A DNA stretch of 64,000 bases from Chryseobacterium sp. ON_d1 (lineage in GTDB: Bacteria > Bacteroidota > Bacteroidia > Flavobacteriales > Weeksellaceae). Location of the stretch: positions 226,161 through 290,160 of the forward strand of contig NZ_BJTC01000005.1 of NCBI RefSeq assembly GCF_006829085.1, written 5' to 3'. Below, one piece after another: positions 32,876 to 39,938 of this stretch (positions are counted from its first letter, which is position 1; every line of letters starts with the position of its first letter). The notes under the pieces were generated by a model. The model made no database searches, was not told the origin of the DNA, and worked only from the letters and a program-made list of their open reading frames with translations. A program made the position numbers and the translations under genes.

Positions 32876-34036
32876 TTATAATGGTTTTGCTTTTAATAAG
32901 CTGTCAGAAGAAATATTTTTCGGCTTGATAGAAGCACCGTCTTTTAAGTTTCCAATTCCTGTGTAAACTATTTTTTCTCCAGGAGCAAGCCCTTCAGAAA
33001 TAAAATAATAGCTATCCGTTTTTCCTGATATTTTGATCGGTCTTCCGGTTACTTTCTGGTCTTTACCCATTACATAGACATAAGTTTTATCCTGGATTTC
33101 GAAAGTAGATTCCTGCGGAATTACGACAGCATTGGAAATCAATTGAGGCATACGCACTCTTCCTGTATTTCCGGTTCTTAAAGTTCCGTTGGCATTAGGA
33201 AATACAGCACGAACACTGATGGCTCCTGTAGTTTTGTCAAACTGTCCGTCTACAATGCTGAGTTTTCCTTTTTCAGGATAAGTGCTGTTATCAGCGATCA
33301 CCAGTTCCACCATTGGCATATTTTTCAGCTTTTCTTCCAAAGTGGCTCCCGGATATTTATTCTGGAAAGCAATAAAGTCAAGTTCACTTAAAGAGAAATA
33401 GGCATATATTTCACTGATGTCAGATAGTAGTGTCAATGGATTGGCATCTGTTCTGGAGATCAGACTTCCTTTTTTATAAGGGATTCTTCCGATATAACCA
33501 CTTACAGGAGCTGTAATGGTTGTAAAACCTACATTAATTCTGGCGTTCCCTACAGAGGCTCTGGCTTGTGCAGCGGCAGCAACGGCAGCTTCATAATTGG
33601 CTTTTGCAGTTTTAAGCTGTACATCAGAAACCACTTTTGCAGCAACCAGCGGCTGGAGTCTATCTACTTCCACTTTTGCTTTCTGTATATTGGCATTTGC
33701 TGCCTGCAGATTAGCCTGTGCCATATTCATCTGTTCACCATAGCTTCGGGAATCTATTTTAAATAATGGCTGTCCGGCTCTTACGTATGAGCCTTCTTCT
33801 ACATAAATTCTATCAAGGTAACCATCTACCTGAGATCTGATTTCTACGTTGTTTTTTCCTTCCAGAGCGGTTGGGAATTCCTGATATGTAGTAGCTGGCG
33901 ATGTAATAACGGTATAAACCGGAAGTTCTGGAGCTGGAGGTGCGGCATTGGATCCTTCTGCGGCTTTCGTGCAGCTCTGTAAAAGAATTATACTTGCAAT
34001 AAGTACAATAAACCTTGTTTTTCCAGGTATTTTCAT
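32876..34036 (-). CDS. RND efflux periplasmic adaptor (AcrA type)
   Basis: 386 residues from an ATG at 34036. Lipoprotein signal ending LLQSC. Then the lipoyl half-motif VEIRSQVDGYLDRIYVEEGS at about 64-83, a helical hairpin (MAQANLQAANANIQKAKVEV, about 117-160), the second lipoyl half FTTITAPVSGYIGRIPYKKG, and beta-barrel and membrane-proximal domains. It bridges the RND pump and the outer-membrane channel. First gene of the operon, with three operator-like palindromes upstream. Confidence 0.95.
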   Translation of the reverse strand: MKIPGKTRFIVLIASIILLQSCTKAAEGSNAAPPAPELPVYTVITSPATTYQEFPTALEGKNNVEIRSQVDGYLDRIYVEEGSYVRAGQPLFKIDSRSYGEQMNMAQANLQAANANIQKAKVEVDRLQPLVAAKVVSDVQLKTAKANYEAAVAAAAQARASVGNARINVGFTTITAPVSGYIGRIPYKKGSLISRTDANPLTLLSDISEIYAYFSLSELDFIAFQNKYPGATLEEKLKNMPMVELVIADNSTYPEKGKLSIVDGQFDKTTGAISVRAVFPNANGTLRTGNTGRVRMPQLISNAVVIPQESTFEIQDKTYVYVMGKDQKVTGRPIKISGKTDSYYFISEGLAPGEKIVYTGIGNLKDGASIKPKNISSDSLLKAKPL

Positions 34037-34104
34037 TTTGGTTTAATTTTTTAATGAAGTGTTAGAGGTAAGTAAAGTGTTTTAAATAAATGCTGTATTT
34101 TTTC

Positions 34105-34117
34105 CTAACGGTGTTAA
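34105..34117. promoter_or_regulatory. TetR operator candidate, site 1
   Basis: CTAACGGTGTTAA, an imperfect palindrome, about 70 bases upstream of the adaptor start. It is the first of four matching sites. Confidence 0.55.
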
Positions 34118-34237
34118 TAATTCGTTCAAAAAAAATTACAGAACTTTTAATGTGCAATTAGGTCAATAATTTCCATAGTTGATTTTTTTTTTAATGTTGC
34201 TTTATATATAAGATGAGGTGTATGTATGTTAATTTTT

Positions 34238-34250
34238 CTAACAGCGTTAA
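34238..34250. promoter_or_regulatory. TetR operator candidate, site 2
   Basis: CTAACAGCGTTAA, 133 bases from site 1 and followed like it by a TTnnTAA then C-A-rich stretch. Confidence 0.55.
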
Positions 34251-34367
34251 TTTGTAAGCAAAAAATGATTAATTTTAACAGCTAAATGTTATGAATTGCT
34301 TCATAATAATTTTATTTTTTATATTAGGAATAACAGAATAGCTTAGATTAATCCGATGTTAAATTTC

Positions 34368-34380
34368 CTAACAGTGTTAA
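34368..34380. promoter_or_regulatory. TetR operator candidate, site 3
   Basis: CTAACAGTGTTAA, 130 bases from site 2 and about 20 bases past the stop of the TetR gene. Flanked by ATGTTAA on the left as site 2 is. Confidence 0.55.
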
Positions 34381-34399
34381 TTTTTAATTCAAAAAAAAT

Positions 34400-34996
34400 T
34401 TACAAAGACTTAATAAAAGCTGAAACAGTTTCGTCCAAAGTCGTTTTATTCATCGTTGAAGGAATATCAGCAGTACGCATCATCATTATAGAGATCATTC
34501 CGTGAACGGCAGAAAACAGAGCGTGAGACATATGGCATGCATTGTCCGGGTTGGATCCGTTTTTCTTAATAATCTCATAGGTACACTCATAAATAAGTTC
34601 CTGGAATGACGAAAACTCCTTTTTCATCTGCCCTTTTCCGCAGCATTGCATCCCAAGACCAAACATAAGCTGGTAATATTCCTTATTTTTAAAGGCAAAG
34701 TTCCAGTATGCATCCACAATGGCAACAAGCTGCTCTTCCGGAGTATCGTGCTTCTGCTGAGCTTTTAATAATTCTATGTGTAACTTATGAAAGCCATCTA
34801 AAGAAATTTCGAATAGAATAGCTTCTTTATTTTCAAAGTAATCATATACAACAGGGGCACTATACTCAATAGCATCAGCTATCTTACGCATAGAAAGTGA
34901 ACCCCAGCCTTCTGTTTTTGCCAAAGTGAAGGCAGCCTGCAAAATATTTGCACGGATGGATTCTTTTTCTCTTTGACGACGTTCATGTAGGCCCAT
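34400..34996 (-). CDS. TetR/AcrR family repressor of the efflux operon
   Basis: 198 residues from an ATG at 34996. The N-terminal helix-turn-helix (about 12-58) reads ANILQAAFTLAKTEGWGSLS then MRKIADAIEYSAPVVYDYFENKEAIL, the TetR pattern. The helical C-terminal ligand domain contains CCGKGQMKKEF and a Met-rich end (MISIMMMRTADIP). It lies just upstream of the efflux genes on the same strand. Four copies of one palindrome around its own promoter and the pump promoter indicate repression of both, with a pump substrate as likely inducer. Confidence 0.93.
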   Translation of the reverse strand: MGLHERRQREKESIRANILQAAFTLAKTEGWGSLSMRKIADAIEYSAPVVYDYFENKEAILFEISLDGFHKLHIELLKAQQKHDTPEEQLVAIVDAYWNFAFKNKEYYQLMFGLGMQCCGKGQMKKEFSSFQELIYECTYEIIKKNGSNPDNACHMSHALFSAVHGMISIMMMRTADIPSTMNKTTLDETVSAFIKSL

Positions 34997-35006
34997 ATAT
35001 TTTTTA

Positions 35007-35019
35007 CTAACAGCGTTAG
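35007..35019. promoter_or_regulatory. TetR operator candidate, site 4 (autoregulatory)
   Basis: CTAACAGCGTTAG, a palindrome with a single central base, lying 11 bases upstream of the TetR ATG and directly abutting its -7 element. Binding here would block transcription start. Confidence 0.65.
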
Positions 35020-35051
35020 CAAAACTACAAACTTTTTATTATAACTTCCAA
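35020..35051 (-). promoter_or_regulatory. Promoter of the TetR gene
   Basis: Minus-strand TTG (35049-35051), a 21-base spacer, TAGTTTTG (35020-35027). Both boxes fit the Bacteroidota consensus. Confidence 0.55.
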
Positions 35052-35102
35052 GGGATATTGTGAGTTTTATGGGTTCACCTACTTTTTAAAGAAAATTAAT
35101 TA

Positions 35103-35232
35103 AAGGCTGGAAGCTGGAAAAATGGGAGCTGGAGGTTAATTAAATTAAAAAAATACCATTAATAGAATTTAACTATAACTATTTTTGAGGGCTAAAACGT
35201 TCCTTCCTCTAGCTTCCAGCTTCCTTGCCTTA
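35103..35232. repeat. Intergenic inverted repeat with GGAAGCTGGAA arms
   Basis: The left arm near 35103-35119 reads AAGGCTGGAAGCTGGAA. The right arm near 35212-35232 is the reverse complement of a close variant (AGCTTCCAGCTTCCTTGCC). It occupies most of the spacer between TetR and the peroxiredoxin-like gene. Similar words occur at other spacers here. Confidence 0.6.
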
Positions 35233-35285
35233 CAAAAATAAAATGTCTGTTTTCAGAACCCAGCACAATTAATAAAAGAAATAAT

Positions 35286-35293
35286 TATCTTTG
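35286..35293 (+). promoter_or_regulatory. -7 element, peroxiredoxin-like gene
   Basis: TATCTTTG, exact TAnnTTTG, 20 bases before the ATG at 35313. -33 box not evident. Confidence 0.45.
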
Positions 35294-35312
35294 CCTGTAA
35301 AGAAAAAAGGAT

Positions 35313-35867
35313 ATGAATACTCCATCAAATATGCTGGCATTAGGAACGAAAGCACCGTTTTTTGAACTTCCTAACCCGTCAAAAACAAATGAACTTCAGT
35401 CTTTGGAAGAGCTGAAAGGAGAAAAAGGAACATTGGTGATTTTTATGTGTAACCACTGTCCGTTTGTTCTTCATGTGATCGATAAGATCAATGAATTATA
35501 TGAAGATTATAATGAACGAGGAATTGAATTCATTGCGATCAATTCGAATGATATTGAAAAATATCCGGCAGACTCTCCGGAAAAAATGATTGAGTTCCAG
35601 ATTGAAAGAAGGTTCGATTTCCCTTATTTATTCGATGAAAGCCAGGCGGTAGCTAAAGCTTATGATGCTGCCTGTACACCGGATTTTTATTTTTTTGATG
35701 ATAAGCTGGATTTGATTTACAGAGGCCAGATGGATGATTCAAGACCGGGAAATAATAAAGATGTAACCGGAGAAGATCTGATTATCGCTTTTGAAAATCT
35801 TTTAGCCGGAGAGCCACAGGAAGAAATTCAGAGACCAAGTATGGGATGTAACATTAAATGGAAATAA
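35313..35867 (+). CDS. Peroxiredoxin-like thioredoxin-fold protein
   Basis: 184 residues from an ATG at 35313. AhpC/TSA-like fold with the active-site strand TLVIFMCNHCPFVLHV (Cys46, Cys49 in a C-x-x-C), then EFIAINSNDIEKYPADSPEKM, and the cis-proline loop AACTPDFYFFDDKLDLIYRG. A further cysteine lies near the end (MGCNIKW). This is the PRX_like1 subgroup, presumed cytosolic, thiol-dependent, with physiological substrate unproven. Monocistronic: own promoter and terminator. Confidence 0.88.
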   Translation: MNTPSNMLALGTKAPFFELPNPSKTNELQSLEELKGEKGTLVIFMCNHCPFVLHVIDKINELYEDYNERGIEFIAINSNDIEKYPADSPEKMIEFQIERRFDFPYLFDESQAVAKAYDAACTPDFYFFDDKLDLIYRGQMDDSRPGNNKDVTGEDLIIAFENLLAGEPQEEIQRPSMGCNIKWK

Positions 35868-35917
35868 TTACTGGTTGCTGGTTTATTTAGCTACTGGTTT
35901 TTACTCATTATAATACA

Positions 35918-35945
35918 GGCTGCTCTTTTTGGAGTGGCTTTTTTG
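35918..35945 (+). terminator. Intrinsic terminator
   Basis: GGCTGCTC pairs with GAGTGGCT (two wobbles) across a short T loop and is followed by a T run. It serves the peroxiredoxin-like gene. Confidence 0.55.
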
Positions 35946-36172
35946 TTTCTTGTTGATTAATAAGTTGGGTTTTTCTCTCACGGATTCAGTTGATAATGCA
36001 GAGCTAAACTTCTCCATCCAGTTTGTCACTCCGCAGGAGTCTCGACAAAGCTTGTATTCTTTTATTGTAATCTTATGCAAGAATTCTATAAGTAAATCTG
36101 GATTCCTAAGGAATGAACAAACAAAGCGTTTAGAATAGCCACACGAATTGTTGACAAGAACCAAACAAATTA
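35946..36172. other. Intergenic, no gene seen
   Basis: About 230 bases between convergent genes. The only notable feature is GTCACTCCGCAGGAGTCTCG (36026-36045), containing the small palindrome CTCCGCAGGAG. It has the look of a decayed dispersed repeat. Confidence 0.35.
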
Positions 36173-37078
36173 TTAAAAACTTACTTTGGCTTTGACCTCT
36201 TTTTCAACCTTCAAATCCACATTCACCTTATTGTGAGAAAAATTTTTGATAAACTCTGAAGGAGTTTTACCAGTGTATTTTTTAAACATCCTGTTAAAAT
36301 AGGTCACATTATTAAAACCGCATTGATAGCTGCATTCTGAAATAGACCTGTCCTGTGCCATCAGCAAGCAGGCCTTATTGATTCTATATCTGTTGACAAA
36401 TTCTGTGAAAGTAATCTGAGTCGCTTTTTTGAAGAAATTACAGAAAGCAGGCAACGTGAGATTAGCGAGTTTTGCTACTTCCTCAATATCAATTTCCTTA
36501 TCGTAATGATGCTCCACAAATGTGAAGATATTCTCAAGACGGGTTTTATTTTTAGAGATAATGGTATAAGGCATGATTTCTTTGTTCAGTATATCATAAT
36601 CTTCACACTTTGACAGTTCAAAAAGAATTTCCAGAAGCAGTAAATATCGTTTATAACCTTCCGATTCAAGCATGAGCCTCAGTTTGGGAAGCATCAGTTT
36701 TTTTACTCTATGATGAAAATGGATTCCGTATTTTGAAAGTTCCAACAGGTTTTTGATGGATCTGGCTTCTACTTCCTGCTGGGGAAACTGAAGGATCTCT
36801 TCCTTAAACTGAAGCACAATTTCTTCATGTGGATCAATAGAATTCAGTCCAAATCCGGAGTGGGGAATATTAGATCCGATCAATACAAGATCACCATTCG
36901 TGTAGTTACTTTTATGATAGCCGACATGGCGGGTTCCATTCCCCGAAATGACACATACCAGTTCAATTTCTGGATGGTAATGATATTCCCATTTGAATTC
37001 TGAGATAGGAGAGTTGTTATGAATAGTGCGAAATGAGCTCTTTTCATTGGGAATCACTCTTTCAAAAGTAACTTTCAT
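36173..37078 (-). CDS. AraC family regulator, probable trehalose sensor
   Basis: 301 residues from an ATG at 37078. The N-terminal cupin (about 20-100) contains EYHYHPEIELVCVISGNGTR and NIPHSGFGL, suited to binding a small sugar. The C-terminal pair of helix-turn-helix motifs (about 190-280) reads IDIEEVAKLANLTLPAFCNF and SISECSYQCGFNNVTYFNRM then FKKYTGKTPSEF. It faces a rightward set of transporter, trehalase and receptor genes across a 123-base spacer, so activation of that set by trehalose is the simplest inference. Confidence 0.9.
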   Translation of the reverse strand: MKVTFERVIPNEKSSFRTIHNNSPISEFKWEYHYHPEIELVCVISGNGTRHVGYHKSNYTNGDLVLIGSNIPHSGFGLNSIDPHEEIVLQFKEEILQFPQQEVEARSIKNLLELSKYGIHFHHRVKKLMLPKLRLMLESEGYKRYLLLLEILFELSKCEDYDILNKEIMPYTIISKNKTRLENIFTFVEHHYDKEIDIEEVAKLANLTLPAFCNFFKKATQITFTEFVNRYRINKACLLMAQDRSISECSYQCGFNNVTYFNRMFKKYTGKTPSEFIKNFSHNKVNVDLKVEKEVKAKVSF

Positions 37079-37143
37079 TTAATTAATCATATTTATTTAT
37101 TAAAAATACGAATTATATTAATATAGTTCAAATATTCATTTAC

Positions 37144-37182
37144 TGTGTTAAATTATCGTTAACACAAATGCTTCTATCTTAG
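37144..37182 (+). promoter_or_regulatory. Operator palindrome and promoter of the trehalose locus
   Basis: TGTGTTAA (37144-37151) and TTAACACA (37159-37166) form a perfect 8-base inverted repeat with a 7-base spacer. Eight bases later TATCTTAG (37175-37182) approximates the -7 element, 20 bases before the MFS ATG. The palindrome would overlap the -33 position, suiting an activator or repressor. Confidence 0.5.
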
Positions 37183-37201
37183 CCAGCAAGAAATAACCTG
37201 A

Positions 37202-38431
37202 ATGAAAAATATTAACATCAAGGCCGTTTTATTTTTAAATTATTTTGTCTTCGCGATTCTCCTGAATTCTGTGGGAACAGTCATCCTGCAGGTACAGCAG
37301 AATTTTGGGATTTCAAAATCTTCGGCCAGTGTTTTGGAAGGTTTTAAAGATCTTCCGATCGCCATATGTTCATTTGTTCTCGCTTCATTTCTGCCCAGAA
37401 TAGGAATAAAGAAATCCATGCTGACTGCTTTGTTGCTGGTAAGTTGTATGTGTTTTGTGATGCCGTTTACCAATGCTTTTTGGGTTTTTAAAATATTGTT
37501 TGCTACGGTAGGAGTCTCTTTTGCGCTAATCAAAATATCAGTATTTACTTCTATTGGACTGGTGACAGAAACAGATAAGGAGCATTCCAGTTTTATGGGA
37601 TTTCTGGAAGGGTTTTTCATGATTGGAGTATTGGCTGGAAATGTTCTGTTCAGTTTGTATATTGATGATCACAATCCACAATCTACAGAATGGCTGAATG
37701 TGTATTGGGTTCTTGGAGGACTTTCAAGCATGTCTTTTTTATTTCTTTTCTTTTCGAAACTGAATGAGAAAGAAGCTAAAAATGAGAAAACAGATCTACT
37801 GGGAGATCTAAAGAACAGCGCAAGTTTGTTCAGTTACAAAAAAGTGTTATGCTTTTTATTAAGTGCTTTCCTTTTTGTGCTGGTAGAACAAAGCTTTCAG
37901 ACCTGGACTCCCACTTTTTATAAAGAAATTTTAAAAGTACCGACATCCATGAGTATCCAGGCGGGAGCGGTTTTGGCAGGTGCTTTTGCCTTAGGAAGAT
38001 TCCTGTCGGGATTTTTTTCAAAGAAATTCAGCTGGATCTATGTGGTTTCTTTTTGTGTGATAGGTTTTGCAATTAGCTTACTGTTGGTTTTACCATTGAC
38101 TCACAATATCCATATTGATACTCAAACAAACTGGCTGAATGCTCCTTTGGTGGTGTATTTATTTCCTTTGATGGGAGGCTTGCTGGCACCTATTTATCCG
38201 AGTATTAACTCTGTGATCCTGGCATCAATCCCGAAATATTTGCACAGTGCAATGTCAGGATTAATTGTGGTGTTCTCGGCCATCGGAGGAACTATAGGTT
38301 CTATCATTACCGGTTTTGTGTTTCAGGAATTCAGTGGGCAGCAGGCATTTTATCTGTCTTTGATTCCACTTTCATTACTGATCACTTCAGCAGTTTTCAT
38401 GAATAAATTAAAAATTAACCCTAAAAAATAA
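37202..38431 (+). CDS. MFS sugar transporter
   Basis: 409 residues from an ATG at 37202, with about twelve hydrophobic segments. Between helices 2 and 3 (about 55-65) is the Arg-rich loop FLPRIGIKKSMLTA, the MFS motif A position. A central cytosolic loop of charged residues (KLNEKEAKNEKTDLLGDLKN) separates the two halves, and the second half contains FALGRFLSGFFSKKF. Gene context (trehalase starting 2 bases after its stop) suggests uptake of trehalose across the inner membrane. Confidence 0.88.
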   Translation: MKNINIKAVLFLNYFVFAILLNSVGTVILQVQQNFGISKSSASVLEGFKDLPIAICSFVLASFLPRIGIKKSMLTALLLVSCMCFVMPFTNAFWVFKILFATVGVSFALIKISVFTSIGLVTETDKEHSSFMGFLEGFFMIGVLAGNVLFSLYIDDHNPQSTEWLNVYWVLGGLSSMSFLFLFFSKLNEKEAKNEKTDLLGDLKNSASLFSYKKVLCFLLSAFLFVLVEQSFQTWTPTFYKEILKVPTSMSIQAGAVLAGAFALGRFLSGFFSKKFSWIYVVSFCVIGFAISLLLVLPLTHNIHIDTQTNWLNAPLVVYLFPLMGGLLAPIYPSINSVILASIPKYLHSAMSGLIVVFSAIGGTIGSIITGFVFQEFSGQQAFYLSLIPLSLLITSAVFMNKLKINPKK

Positions 38432-38433
38432 CA

Positions 38434-39915
38434 ATGAGTAATCAGCTTTATATAAACGAAATTCAAAGTCTTTTTGATGATGTACAGCGATCTGAAATTT
38501 TTGAAGATCAGAAAATGATGACGGATGCAGTTCCTCTGTTTCCGATTGTGAAGATCAATGAAGAGTATGAAAAGATGAAAGACTCTCCTGATTTTGATCT
38601 GAAAGATTTTGTGATGGCCCACTTTGATTTTTTAGGAGCCAGAGTTTCTGTTCAGAGGGAAGATCATCTTCCGATTAAGGAACACATTGAAAAGCTGTGG
38701 GATGAATTGACCCGTACAGCCTATGAAGAAAAAGGAACCCTTTTAAAACTGCCAAAACCTTATATTGTTCCGGGTGGCCGTTTTAATGAGTTTTTCTATT
38801 GGGACAGTTATTTTATTATGCTTGGATTAAAAGCTTCCGGAAGAGTGGAAATGATGGAAAATATTATTGAGAACTGTTCTTACCTTATTCAGAACGTAGG
38901 ATTTGTTCCCAATGCGAGCAGAACTCATTTCCTGAGCAGATCGCAGCCTCCTTATTTTTCATTAATGCTGGATCTCCTTTTTGAAACCAATCATGACAAA
39001 GGAATCTATTCGCAGTACTATGCAACTTTGGAGAAAGAATATGCATTCTGGATGGATGGTGAAGAATGGCTGGAGAACAATTCAAGCGTAAAAAGAGTAG
39101 TCAGAACTGCAGAAGGTGATATTCTTAACCGGTATTATGATGCAGAGAATGCGCCACGTCCTGAAAGCTACCTGATCGATATTGAAGATCATGAAAAAAC
39201 TACAGGAGATGAATTTTACAGAAATATAAGAAGTGCCTGTGAGTCAGGCTGGGATTTTTCCAGCAGATGGTTTGCAGACGGAGAACATATACAGACGATA
39301 GAAACGCTGAATCTTGCACAGGTTGATCTGAACTGCCTTTTATGGCATCTGGAAATGACATTGGCAAAATCTTCATCGCTTCAGGGTCTGACAGAAAAAG
39401 AAAATTATTTTACTGAAAGAGCAGCAAGCCGAAGACAGATGATCAATAAATATTTCTGGGATGGAAATACTAACAATTATAAAGATTATCACACTAAAAA
39501 AAACACAAAAACACCGTCTGAACATATTGCTGCTCTTTACCCCTTATTCCTTGGGATTGCAGACCAGGAACAGGCAGAAGCTGTTGCTAAAACTATTACA
39601 GAAAAGTTCTTATATCAGGGAGGACTTGTGACAACCACTAAAAACTCAGGCCAGCAGTGGGACCTTCCCAATGCATGGGCTCCCTATCAGTGGTTGGGCT
39701 TCAAAGCAATGAAAAATTATGGCTTTGATGAACTGGCTGAGAAGATAAAAAACAACTGGTGTTCCAATGTAGAAAGGGTTTACAAAAACACCGGAAAACT
39801 GATGGAAAAATACAATGCATTAGACACAGAAACAATAGCAGGCGGCGGGGAATACCCCAATCAGGATGGATTCGGCTGGACGAATGGCGTGTATTTACAA
39901 TTACAACAAAACTGA
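38434..39915 (+). CDS. treF: Trehalase, glycoside hydrolase family 37
   Basis: 493 residues from an ATG at 38434. Both family signatures are present: PGGRFNEFFYWDSYF (about 112-126) and QWDLPNAWAPYQWLG (about 409-423), plus GGGEYPNQDGFGWTNG near the end. Catalysis uses acid and base carboxylates in an (alpha/alpha)6 barrel to split trehalose into two glucose. No signal peptide, so cytosolic, matching an inner-membrane transporter that delivers intact trehalose. Translationally coupled to the MFS gene (2-base gap). Confidence 0.95.
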   Translation: MSNQLYINEIQSLFDDVQRSEIFEDQKMMTDAVPLFPIVKINEEYEKMKDSPDFDLKDFVMAHFDFLGARVSVQREDHLPIKEHIEKLWDELTRTAYEEKGTLLKLPKPYIVPGGRFNEFFYWDSYFIMLGLKASGRVEMMENIIENCSYLIQNVGFVPNASRTHFLSRSQPPYFSLMLDLLFETNHDKGIYSQYYATLEKEYAFWMDGEEWLENNSSVKRVVRTAEGDILNRYYDAENAPRPESYLIDIEDHEKTTGDEFYRNIRSACESGWDFSSRWFADGEHIQTIETLNLAQVDLNCLLWHLEMTLAKSSSLQGLTEKENYFTERAASRRQMINKYFWDGNTNNYKDYHTKKNTKTPSEHIAALYPLFLGIADQEQAEAVAKTITEKFLYQGGLVTTTKNSGQQWDLPNAWAPYQWLGFKAMKNYGFDELAEKIKNNWCSNVERVYKNTGKLMEKYNALDTETIAGGGEYPNQDGFGWTNGVYLQLQQN

Positions 39916-39938
39916 AACTAACTATAAAAGATAAGGCT

